Of a DNA stretch of 64,000 nt, positions 54,032 through 61,896 are shown piece by piece. Position numbers and translations under genes: made by a program. Numbering within the stretch: position 1 is the stretch's first letter; each line of letters begins with the position of its first letter. Source of the DNA: Alcanivorax sp. (GTDB lineage Bacteria > Pseudomonadota > Gammaproteobacteria > Pseudomonadales > Alcanivoracaceae); contig JAIUME010000004.1 of NCBI GenBank assembly GCA_022565695.1, positions 1 to 64,000 of the forward strand, read 5' to 3'. The notes beneath the pieces are model-generated. The model was not told where the DNA came from. It did not search any database and worked only from the letters and a program-made list of their open reading frames with translations.

Positions 54032-55900
54032 TTACAAGTAGCCTGCATACCCCTCATCATCTTCTAGCGGCACCGCCTGGTCCCAGCCTGGCAAGCGCAC
54101 ATGGCGGTCGGTGACGTCCAGATCGTTGCCGTCGAGCACGCCTTCGCCGAAATGGTATGCAGGGCGCGTCTGCCCCGCGCTGGCCCGGGTATCCCAGGCC
54201 GCTATGGCTTCCCGAGTGCCCTGAACCCGATCCTGCCAGGCGTGCAGGGTGTTATCGCCGTGGCGTGTGCGCAGCAATGCCCGGGTGCGATCCGGTGACA
54301 GCACCAGCGCGGTGGCATTGTTGCCGCCGAAGCCTTTGGCGTTGATCAGCGCCGCATCCATGTTGGCGGGGCGCGTGTGGGCCTGGCTGAGTATCAGGCG
54401 GTCGGCATGCACATCCGGGGCGACCTGATCGAGAGTGGCAATGCCGGGCAGGATGCCGCTGGCGAAGGTGCCCAGTGCGGCGGCCAGCTGGTCGCCGCCA
54501 GCGCTGCCCAGGCTGTGGCCGACGTAGCACTTGATGGCGGTGACCGGCCAGTGGCTGATGCCGAACGCTTTGGCGACCCGATCCAGCACCTCTGATTCCG
54601 TGGTGCGATTTTGCGGTGTGCCGGTGCCGTGGGCGTGTACGAAGGTGTTTTCGCGCAGGCCTTTTTCGCCCAGCAGTTGTCGCGCCAGGGCGGCGGCACG
54701 GCTCATGGTCAGGTAGTTGCCGACGCCGGGGGCCGAGATGGATTTTTTCGGGCCGTCGGCGTGCACGAACACGTCCGGTACGGCGCCGAGGATATCGGCG
54801 CCCAGTTCCAGTGCCAGGGCGTCATCCATGATCACTGCGAACTGGGCGGATTCGGCGATGGTAAAGCCGGCATTGAAGCCGAAGGGGCGGCAGGCGCGGC
54901 GATGATCGGCGCTTTCGCTGTTGTCCAGCTGGCACAGGGTCTCGTCCTCACCCAGCGCGCCCATGGCGCGATACCCTTCGATGACTTCCGGCACCAGGGG
55001 GGCTTCGCTGGTGCCGACCACCACCAGCCGGCGGCGGCCGCTGCGGATGTCGTTGACGGCGAGCTGCAGGTTGTACAGAAACGTGGCACAGGCGCCGAGC
55101 ATGCCGCCGGTGCCACCGGCGGTGCCGAGAATGTAGGCGTTGATGAAGTCGGCACTCATGCCGCCAAAGCCCAGTGGCAATTGTTTGGAGGTCACGCGGC
55201 GGCCCAGTGCCGGGCTGCGCAGCACGCCACCGAAGCCGTTTTCGTCCAGTTGGGACATGGCGCTGGAGGCGTAGACGGCGATCTCCTGTGGTGCCAGTCG
55301 CTGCTGTATCACGGACCAGTCGATACCCAGCATGCCGAGCATGTCGGAGGCACCGAAGACCGCCATTTGCAGGGCGCGGGGATGATGGCGCGACGGGTAC
55401 AGTGCTGCCGGATCAAAGCCGCTGGGCAGTTGTCCTGCCGATTGCACCCGGCTGCTCCGCGTTGCGGGGAGTAGCAGCTCGGCGCCTGCCGGAATGGCGA
55501 TCCGGCTGCGCTTGTCGCCCAGGGGGGTCACCTGCCAGTGGGCGGGCAGGGGGTTTGGCAGGTCCATGTCGCGCATGTCCAGCACCAGCGGTGCGCTGGC
55601 GCGGGCGTTGACATGGATGCCCACTTTGTCGGCGTCGAACAGATTGCGCTCCAGCCGCCGGATCAGCGTGCCGTGCAGCAGGGCATCGGCGCCGGCGGTG
55701 CCGGGCATGACGCTGCCGAGGGCGTTGAGCGTGCGCTCGCGCGTGGCGCTATCCAGTGCATCCATCACCAGGCGATGAAAGCCATGGTGGCAGGCGGTTC
55801 GACCGGCGGGGCTGATACCGCCGATGGCGGTGATCACGGGCAGGGCAGACAAATTAGGCGACAATTTGGACGACGATTTAAGCGGCAATTTAGACGACAA
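54032..55900 (-). CDS. fabY: Beta-ketoacyl-ACP synthase FabY-like
   Basis: 622 residues from a TTG at 55900 with GGAG 9 bases upstream; no ATG or GTG fits near the conserved start (LPVITAIGGISPAGR). Thiolase-fold synthase with the nucleophile Cys in GMLGACATFLYN, His in VHAHGTGTPQN and His in IKCYVGHSLGSAGG. FabY starts fatty acid synthesis in Pseudomonas by condensing acetyl-CoA with malonyl-ACP, in place of FabH. The N-terminal 20 residues are a Ser/Lys/Leu low-complexity stretch. It is divergent from a thiolase gene across 225 bases. Confidence 0.87.
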   Translation of the reverse strand: MSSKLPLKSSSKLSPNLSALPVITAIGGISPAGRTACHHGFHRLVMDALDSATRERTLNALGSVMPGTAGADALLHGTLIRRLERNLFDADKVGIHVNARASAPLVLDMRDMDLPNPLPAHWQVTPLGDKRSRIAIPAGAELLLPATRSSRVQSAGQLPSGFDPAALYPSRHHPRALQMAVFGASDMLGMLGIDWSVIQQRLAPQEIAVYASSAMSQLDENGFGGVLRSPALGRRVTSKQLPLGFGGMSADFINAYILGTAGGTGGMLGACATFLYNLQLAVNDIRSGRRRLVVVGTSEAPLVPEVIEGYRAMGALGEDETLCQLDNSESADHRRACRPFGFNAGFTIAESAQFAVIMDDALALELGADILGAVPDVFVHADGPKKSISAPGVGNYLTMSRAAALARQLLGEKGLRENTFVHAHGTGTPQNRTTESEVLDRVAKAFGISHWPVTAIKCYVGHSLGSAGGDQLAAALGTFASGILPGIATLDQVAPDVHADRLILSQAHTRPANMDAALINAKGFGGNNATALVLSPDRTRALLRTRHGDNTLHAWQDRVQGTREAIAAWDTRASAGQTRPAYHFGEGVLDGNDLDVTDRHVRLPGWDQAVPLEDDEGYAGYL

Positions 55901-56125
55901 GGCAGACAGCTCCGGAATCTGTGACTGATTGGTCACGGATTCTAGCGGATCGGCGCCGCCGTCGCAGTTATCCACTTGTCGTATACGCGGCAGAAGTGTA
56001 ACGAAATGACAATGACCCGCCGGTAGCACGCAGGCCGGCTGCAAGGTGCGCCCTGCGCTCATCCCAAGTACAATCCGGCCCCGAACCCGGCGCACGCGCC
56101 GACCGCTGATCAGCAGGAGATTTCC

Positions 56126-57307
56126 ATGAGTAACGATGCTGTTGTCATCGTCAACGGTGCCCGTACCCCGATGGGGGGCTTCCAGGGCTCCCTGGCCCCT
56201 GTGACTGCACCAGAGCTGGGCGCTGCCGCGATTCGCGAAGCCGTTGCCCGTGCCGGCCTGCAGGGCACGGACATCCAGGAAGTGATCATGGGCTGTGTAT
56301 TGCCCGCCGGCCTCAAGCAGGGCCCGGCGCGCCAGGCCATGCGCCAGGCCGGTCTGCCGGACAGCACCGGGGCGACCACCATCAACAAGCTGTGTGGCTC
56401 GGGCATGAAAGCCACCATGTTTGCCTATGATTCGATCAAGGCGGGCACCAACGACATCGTGGTCTCCGGTGGCATGGAATCCATGAGCAACGCGCCCTAT
56501 GTGCTCGACAAGGCGCGTGGCGGCATGCGCATGGGACATGGCCAGGTCTATGACCACATGTTCCTGGACGGGCTGGAAGATGCCGAGACAGGGCGCCTGA
56601 TGGGATCGTTTGCTCAGGAAGTGTCCGACAAGCGCGGTATTACCCGCGAGGACATGGACAACTACGCCATCGAATCCCTCAAGCGCGCTCAGGCGGCGAT
56701 CGACAACGGCTGGTTCAAGGACGAGATCGTGCCGGTCACCGTGACGACCCGCAAAGGCGAGACGGTTGTCGATACCGACGAGCAGCCCGGTAACGCCAAT
56801 ATCGAGAAAATCCCCACCCTGCGTCCGGCGTTCGCCAAAGACGGCACGGTGACGGCGGCCAACGCCAGCTCCATCTCTGATGGCGCCTCGGCGCTGGTAC
56901 TGGCGCGGGAATCCGTGGCCAGCGAGCGTGGCCTGAAGCCGCTGGCGCGGATTCTCGGCCATGCGACCAATTCCCGGCACCCGGGTGAATTCACCCTGGC
57001 GCCCATTGGTGCGACCGAGAATCTGATGAAGAAGATGGGCTGGAGCGTGGCGGACGTGGATCTGTTCGAGATCAACGAGGCCTTCGCCATGGTCGCCATG
57101 ATGCCGATGCTGGATCTGGGCATTCCCCATGAGAAGGTCAATATCCACGGCGGTGCCTGTGCACTCGGGCATCCGGTGGGCTCCACCGGCTCGCGCATCA
57201 TCCTGACCCTGATTCATGCACTGCGCCGCACCGGCGGCAAGCGCGGTATCGCCAGCCTGTGCATTGGCGGCGGTGAAGCGACTGCCGTCGCGGTAGAGCT
57301 GATCTGA
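56126..57307 (+). CDS. Acetyl-CoA acetyltransferase (thiolase)
   Basis: 393 residues, preceded by AGGAGA. Active-site Cys in NKLCGSGMKA, His-bearing NEAFAMV and GGACALGHPVGSTG, and the second Cys in CIGGGEATA show a biosynthetic-type thiolase making acetoacetyl-CoA (phaA/atoB type). The physiological direction is not determined. The divergent position beside fabY puts two acetyl-CoA condensing enzymes around one promoter region. Confidence 0.93.
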   Translation: MSNDAVVIVNGARTPMGGFQGSLAPVTAPELGAAAIREAVARAGLQGTDIQEVIMGCVLPAGLKQGPARQAMRQAGLPDSTGATTINKLCGSGMKATMFAYDSIKAGTNDIVVSGGMESMSNAPYVLDKARGGMRMGHGQVYDHMFLDGLEDAETGRLMGSFAQEVSDKRGITREDMDNYAIESLKRAQAAIDNGWFKDEIVPVTVTTRKGETVVDTDEQPGNANIEKIPTLRPAFAKDGTVTAANASSISDGASALVLARESVASERGLKPLARILGHATNSRHPGEFTLAPIGATENLMKKMGWSVADVDLFEINEAFAMVAMMPMLDLGIPHEKVNIHGGACALGHPVGSTGSRIILTLIHALRRTGGKRGIASLCIGGGEATAVAVELI

Positions 57308-57465
57308 TCGACCCGGGGCGGCAGGCCTTGAAAACAGGCTTGTTGCCCCAAGGATCAACCATTCAGGAGCGCGCTGCGGCGAGCTCGCGCTGTTTGTCCG
57401 GTTTCGCCGCTCCACGGGAGCAGGCGGGACTTCCATTCATCGATACCAACGTCAGGGGAAATGAC

Positions 57466-58047
57466 ATGGCTTTCGAACTTCCTGCACTGCCTTACGAGAA
57501 GAATGCGCTTGAGCCGCATATCTCGGCTGAAACTCTGGAATACCATTACGGCAAGCATCACCAGACCTACGTGGACAAACTCAATGGCCTGGTCAAGGGC
57601 ACTGAGAATGAAAACAAGGCGCTGGAAGATGTGATCAAGAGTGCCGGCCCCGGCCCGCTGTTCAACAATGCAGCGCAGATCTGGAACCATACCTTCTACT
57701 GGAACAGCCTCAGCCCGAACGGCGGTGGCGCACCCACCGGCGCGCTGGCGGATGCCATCAATGCCAAGTGGGGCTCTTTCGACAAGTTCAAGGAAGAGTT
57801 CACCAATGCAGCGGTGAACAACTTCGGTTCCGCCTGGACCTGGCTGGTGAAGAACGGCAATGAGCTGGAAATCGTCAACACCAGCAATGCGGCCACCCCG
57901 ATCACTGACGGCAAGACACCGCTGATCACGGTTGATGTCTGGGAACACGCCTACTACATCGACTACCGCAATGCCCGTCCCAAGTACATGGAGGCCTTCT
58001 GGGCTCTGGCGAACTGGGAATTTGCTGCCAGCAACTTCGCAGGCTGA
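57466..58047 (+). CDS. sodB: Superoxide dismutase, Fe type
   Basis: 193 residues from the ATG at 57466 with AGGGGA upstream. Metal ligands are His in YHYGKHHQTYV, His in NHTFYW, Asp and His in DVWEHAYYIDY. The Gln in NNAAQIWNHTFYW and FGSAWTWLV are typical of iron enzymes. It removes cytoplasmic superoxide. No Fur box could be recognised upstream. Confidence 0.97.
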   Translation: MAFELPALPYEKNALEPHISAETLEYHYGKHHQTYVDKLNGLVKGTENENKALEDVIKSAGPGPLFNNAAQIWNHTFYWNSLSPNGGGAPTGALADAINAKWGSFDKFKEEFTNAAVNNFGSAWTWLVKNGNELEIVNTSNAATPITDGKTPLITVDVWEHAYYIDYRNARPKYMEAFWALANWEFAASNFAG

Positions 58048-58078
58048 AGTGCCCAGTGAAGTGCTGAAAGTGAAGTGC
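58045..58078 (+). repeat. Three short direct repeats at the sodB stop
   Basis: TGAAGTGC occurs at 58045-58052, 58057-58064 and 58071-58078, the first copy containing the sodB stop codon. It looks like local slippage duplication. Confidence 0.7.
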
Positions 58079-58143
58079 TGACGCGCTGCGGCCCACAGGG
58101 CTGTGGCGGGCAGTAGTACGGCGTGCCTGTCGGGCATGCGCAG

Positions 58144-58166
58144 AGGCCGCCTTCGGGCGGCTTTTT
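58144..58166 (+). terminator. Rho-independent terminator downstream of sodB
   Basis: GCCGCC and GGCGGC (58146-58151, 58156-58161) pair around a TTCG tetraloop and are followed by TTTTT. It ends the sodB transcript about 100 bases past the stop. Confidence 0.93.
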
Positions 58167-58318
58167 GTTGCGGGTCACAGCACGCAACGTGAGCGCCTGA
58201 CGTTTCGCGCAGGCCGTCTGTCTGCTAGCGTGTTCACCCGGAATTGCAGTCATCAGCATCACGTGTATCAAAACAACAACAGGGCCGATACGAGCCTGAA
58301 GTGCTTACGGAGAAAGAT

Positions 58319-58873
58319 ATGATCAGTTTGCGGGTGGGGTTAAAACGTCTGGCCGGTATCGGCATGATGTTGTCGATGACGCTATCCCTCTGCCTGCCGA
58401 TGGCCGTTTCTGCGGCGGCGGCAGAGGGTGATGAGGCCAAGGCAACATCGCCAGAAATCCAGGCCATGAACAGCATCGCCGAAGTCGCGATGCAGACGGC
58501 GCTGAGGGCCATTCAGGAATCCGGCGGCCTGTACCCGTTTGCCATGATGGCCAAGGCGGACGGTGAGGCGAAGGTGCTGGGTTATCAGGGCGACCAGGAA
58601 AGCGCGCCACCGCAGGATCAATGGACTGAGGCGCTGTTCCTGCGTCTGCGTCAGATGGCCGAGCAAGAGCCTGATCTGAAGGTGCTGGTATTGGTGCGTC
58701 TGCACGAGGTGACCAGCAAAGACGGCGAGAAGGTCCCCGGGATCTGGGCGCAGGTGGATCACCGTGACGCTGACACATGGGTGTTGTTTCTCCCGTTCCT
58801 GCTTAACGAGGCGGGGCGTCATGAAGTGGGGGAGCTCATCTATTACGCCAGCGAACAGCCGATATTTCCGTGA
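58319..58873 (+). CDS. Hypothetical exported protein
   Basis: 184 residues from the ATG at 58319 with GGAGA upstream. A clear signal peptide (MLSMTLSLCLPMAVSAAAA) is followed by a soluble domain of about 145 residues with a mixed alpha/beta pattern (AMQTALRAIQESGGLYPFAMM, LKVLVLVRLHEVTSKDG, DTWVLFLPFLLNE). Not recognised; predicted periplasmic. It stands alone after the sodB terminator. Confidence 0.65.
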   Translation: MISLRVGLKRLAGIGMMLSMTLSLCLPMAVSAAAAEGDEAKATSPEIQAMNSIAEVAMQTALRAIQESGGLYPFAMMAKADGEAKVLGYQGDQESAPPQDQWTEALFLRLRQMAEQEPDLKVLVLVRLHEVTSKDGEKVPGIWAQVDHRDADTWVLFLPFLLNEAGRHEVGELIYYASEQPIFP

Positions 58874-59018
58874 TCAGCGCCGGCGCACCAGGCAGCAGCC
58901 GGGAACCGGCTGACACGGTGCCGGTCTACGTGCATGCCCCTAAGGGAGCAGGCGCAGGCGCTCCGGGCCTGTTAAGCTCTGCCCGAATCCATTCACTCTC
59001 TGCACAGACAGTACACTT

Positions 59019-59921
59019 ATGAATCAGGATCGTGATCTTCCTCTTGGCAATATCAGTGATGTGCCACTGGACGATGACCGCCGGGCCCGTCCCGGAAAAC
59101 AGGCCGCTCAGGGCGGCGATGCCGCCACAGGCGGCCCTGCTCGCAAATCTGGCGGTGGTGGCGGCACGGGAGGTGGTCAGGGGGGCGGCGAGCCGCCCCG
59201 TCGCCCGCGTCGTGCCACGGCCCCGCGCCCCGCAAGCGGGGGCGGAGGGGGTGGCAGCGGCATCTGGATTGCGGCAACAGTGGTGTTGCTGCTGATCACC
59301 CTGGGCATGGGCGCCTTCATGTACCAGGAACTGAGCGCGGTACGTGCGCAGATGGATGCCCGTATCAGTGAGTCCTCCGAGCAGCTTGGCAGTCTGGCCT
59401 CGCAGCTCTCCGCCACCGATGAAAGCCTGTCCCAGTCATCAGGCCAGGTGGGAGAGCGCCTGGACCTGCACATGAGCGAAATCCGCAAACTCTGGGATGT
59501 GACCAATGTGCGTAATCGCCGCTGGATCGAAGAGAACCAGAAAGCGCTGAAGGCCCTGCAGGACAAGCAGACCGCCCAGGAGCGCGTCGTAGCCAGCCTG
59601 CGCAGCGATCTGGCGGAGGCGAAGAAAGCCGCCGAAACCGCGCAGGAACAGGCCGCCAAGGCCGCTCGCGACGTGCAACAGGCGAACGTGACGCGCAACC
59701 AGATGCAGACACAGATTGACCTGTCCCAGGAGACCCTCAAGCAGCTGGAAAGCCGGGCAACGGCGCAGCAACGAGCCCTGAACGAGGTGCGTGAAGCGCT
59801 GAACGCGGGCGGTGATCAGAATCTGCCAGCGCGGCTGAGCGAGATTGAATCCGCCATCAATGCGTTCGATGCCTATCGCCGAGAGGTCAATAATCGCCTG
59901 GACGGCCTGGAGCGTCGCTGA
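59019..59921 (+). CDS. Hypothetical single-pass coiled-coil membrane protein
   Basis: 300 residues. Residues 1-80 are Gly/Arg/Pro-rich and disordered with poly-Gly runs; one membrane helix follows (IWIAATVVLLLITLGMGAFM, about 81-103); residues 105-300 form a long coiled coil rich in Ala, Gln and Glu, ending in a Leu-rich helix (EIESAINAFDAYRREVNNRL). N-in topology with a periplasmic coil is expected. No function is assigned. Confidence 0.65.
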   Translation: MNQDRDLPLGNISDVPLDDDRRARPGKQAAQGGDAATGGPARKSGGGGGTGGGQGGGEPPRRPRRATAPRPASGGGGGGSGIWIAATVVLLLITLGMGAFMYQELSAVRAQMDARISESSEQLGSLASQLSATDESLSQSSGQVGERLDLHMSEIRKLWDVTNVRNRRWIEENQKALKALQDKQTAQERVVASLRSDLAEAKKAAETAQEQAAKAARDVQQANVTRNQMQTQIDLSQETLKQLESRATAQQRALNEVREALNAGGDQNLPARLSEIESAINAFDAYRREVNNRLDGLERR

Positions 59922-59934
59922 CACTCGTTTAGCT

Positions 59935-59951
59935 GGCTGGCCTTGCCAGCC
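59935..59951 (+). terminator. Hairpin after the coiled-coil gene
   Basis: A 7-bp perfect stem (59935-59941 with 59945-59951) with loop CTT lies 13 bases past the stop. There is no T-run, so termination is uncertain. Confidence 0.4.
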
Positions 59952-59987
59952 CTGCACGAGGCGGGGCTGGTGATGTGCGGCCTGCGC

Positions 59988-60015
59988 TTGCAACATGCCC
60001 GCCGCTGTTTACAAT
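59988..60015 (+). promoter_or_regulatory. tRNA-Leu promoter
   Basis: TTGCAA (59988-59993) and TACAAT (60010-60015) with a 16-base spacer and a GC-rich discriminator (GCTCGTCACC) before the tRNA: a strong stable-RNA-type sigma70 promoter. Confidence 0.75.
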
Positions 60016-60025
60016 GCTCGTCACC

Positions 60026-60110
<85 letters not shown>

Positions 60111-60176
60111 TCTGTACATCCCGCTCTGTTGATTTTCCCATCCTTATCCTGAATATTTGTCCAGTAACCGCTCTCT

Positions 60177-60196
60177 GGCTGTCATACAGCTGTTTT
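60177..60196 (+). terminator. Weak terminator candidate after tRNA-Leu
   Basis: A 6-bp stem (60177-60182 with 60186-60191, one G-U pair) with a 3-base loop, followed by GTTTT. Confidence 0.3.
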
Positions 60197-60253
60197 GAGG
60201 GCGTTGTGCGGGGGCCGCATGTGCGGCGGGGAATTTTGCAGGGGAAGAAGGGA

Positions 60254-60580
60254 ATGCTGATCAGTAATCTTGAAATCGTGCCGGGCATGCGTGTGCGTCG
60301 GCATCTGGGCCTGATCCAGGGCAGCACCGTGCGGGCCAAGCACGTGGGCAAGGACTTCATGGCCGGGCTGAAGAATATCTTCGGGGGCGAACTCACGGGC
60401 TACACGGAATTGATGAATGAATCCCGTGAGGCGGCCATGGCTCGGCTGCAGGAGCAGGCCACGGCGCTGGGCGCCAACGCTATTCTGAATGTGCGCTTTG
60501 CGACCTCCACCATTGCCGCCGGTGCCTCGGAAATCCTGGTCTATGGCACGGCCGTCGAGCTGGAGCGCATGGGGGTATGA
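60254..60580 (+). CDS. YbjQ-family (UPF0145, DUF74) protein
   Basis: 108 residues from the ATG at 60254 (AAGAAGGGA upstream). Family pattern: ISNLEIVPGMRVRRHLGLIQGSTVRAKHVGKDFMAGLKNIFGGELTGYTELMNESREAAMARL, with ALGANAILNVRFATS and a final VYGTAVEL. YbjQ proteins form pentamers and are often called heavy-metal-binding domain proteins, without a firm function. The stop overlaps the next start (ATGA). Confidence 0.9.
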   Translation: MLISNLEIVPGMRVRRHLGLIQGSTVRAKHVGKDFMAGLKNIFGGELTGYTELMNESREAAMARLQEQATALGANAILNVRFATSTIAAGASEILVYGTAVELERMGV

Positions 60581-61050
60581 TGCTGCCCTATGAGTTGATC
60601 ATCCTGCTGACGCTGCTGTTGCTGGGCTATGTGTTCGGGCGGCTGGCGGAGCGGCGGCACTATCGCTCGATTCAGGCCCGGGAAGACCAGTATCGCCAGT
60701 TGCTGGTGCTGGCCGAGCGCCACTTGCCGCCGGAATACGTGACCGGCCATGAATCCTGCCTGGTGATGGGCAATGTCGTGGTGTCAGTGGATTACTTCAA
60801 GATGATGATCGCCGCACTGCGCAATCTCGTCGGCGGCTCCATTGGTGCCTTCGAATCCCTGCTGGATCGGGCGCGCCGCGAAGCGATTCTGCGCATGCAG
60901 GAACAGGCCTCCGCCCTGGGAGCTGGCGTGGTCTTCAACGTCAAACTGGAAACCTGCCGGGTGTCTGGCGATGCCTCCCGGGGTGTCGGCTCGGTGGAAG
61001 TCATGGCCTACGGCACAGCGCTCTATCCCCGGGCCAACGCATCACGATGA
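60577..61050 (+). CDS. Membrane-anchored YbjQ-family paralogue
   Basis: 157 residues. An N-terminal membrane helix (LIILLTLLLLGYVFG) and a short linker are followed by a YbjQ-type domain (SCLVMGNVVVSVDYFKMMIAALRNLVGGSIGAFESLLDRARREAILRMQEQASALGAGVVFNVKLE, ending VEVMAYGTALYP). It overlaps both its upstream and downstream neighbours by 4 bases, so the three are tightly coupled. It may anchor the soluble paralogue at the membrane (inference). Confidence 0.88.
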   Translation: MMLPYELIILLTLLLLGYVFGRLAERRHYRSIQAREDQYRQLLVLAERHLPPEYVTGHESCLVMGNVVVSVDYFKMMIAALRNLVGGSIGAFESLLDRARREAILRMQEQASALGAGVVFNVKLETCRVSGDASRGVGSVEVMAYGTALYPRANASR

Positions 61051-61892
61051 CGCCGCTGCCAGACGGCAACCCACGGCTGCCCGAGCACATCAACAACCCG
61101 CCGCAGAATGCGTTACTGGAATTCGGCAGCCTGGTCGCGATGGTCGGCCTGGTGATGGCCGGGCTGACGCTGCTACTGGTGCTGCTGGCGGGCCTGCTGG
61201 CTCCGCATATCCCGTTTCGCTGGGAGGCGGCTGCGGTGAGCGACCTGCCCCTGGAGGCGCCCTGGCCGCAGGCGGATGCCGCGCTCAACCAACTGGCAGA
61301 TGAACTCATGGCGAGCATGGACCCGCCGCCTGCCATACCGGTGCAGGTGCGCCTGCTCGACATGCAGACCCCCAACGCCTTCGCCACCCTGGGCGGCCAT
61401 GTGCTGATTACCCGCGGGCTGCTGGAGACCATCACCTCGGAGAACGGCCTGGCAATGGTGCTGGCCCACGAGATCGGGCATATCCAGCACCGTGATCCGA
61501 TTGCCGTGCTCAGCCGCAGTGCGGTGATCGGTCTGCTTTGGGCGGCGGTGACGGGCGGCGACAATTTTGCCATGCAGACGCTGTTCGGGCAGAGCGGCGG
61601 GCTGACAGCGCTGAGCTTCAATCGGGACATGGAGCGCCGGGCAGACCAGTACGCGCTGGACATGCTGGTGGCGCATTATGGGCATGCGCAGGGCGCGGAT
61701 GAATTCTTTCTGTCCATTGTCGCGGATCATGAGACCGGAAGTTGGCAGACGCTGTTCCAGTCGCACCCCCTGACCCGGGAACGTATCAAGGCCTTGCAGC
61801 AGGCACTCCCGGCGCAGGGCGAGGAGGAGCTGCGACCATTGGCACCGGCGCTGCGCGAGCTGACTCGACAGGATAGCCCTGAGGAGCACTGA
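61047..61892 (+). CDS. M48-family metallopeptidase
   Basis: 281 residues. One or two membrane segments (about 28-52), then the zinc peptidase domain with HEIGH at 141-145 and the third-ligand helix SFNRDMERRADQYALDML. Predicted active, membrane-bound, with the catalytic domain probably in the periplasm, as for BepA/LoiP-like proteases. It is translationally coupled to the YbjQ pair and followed 4 bases later by the beta-propeller gene. Confidence 0.9.
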   Translation: MTPLPDGNPRLPEHINNPPQNALLEFGSLVAMVGLVMAGLTLLLVLLAGLLAPHIPFRWEAAAVSDLPLEAPWPQADAALNQLADELMASMDPPPAIPVQVRLLDMQTPNAFATLGGHVLITRGLLETITSENGLAMVLAHEIGHIQHRDPIAVLSRSAVIGLLWAAVTGGDNFAMQTLFGQSGGLTALSFNRDMERRADQYALDMLVAHYGHAQGADEFFLSIVADHETGSWQTLFQSHPLTRERIKALQQALPAQGEEELRPLAPALRELTRQDSPEEH

Positions 61893-61896
61893 CTGG

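Noticed and set aside
55901..57436. N-terminal extension of the fabY frame across the thiolase gene
   Set aside because: The frame stays open but this part is antisense to the thiolase and shows no synthase similarity; the FabY domain begins just after 55900.
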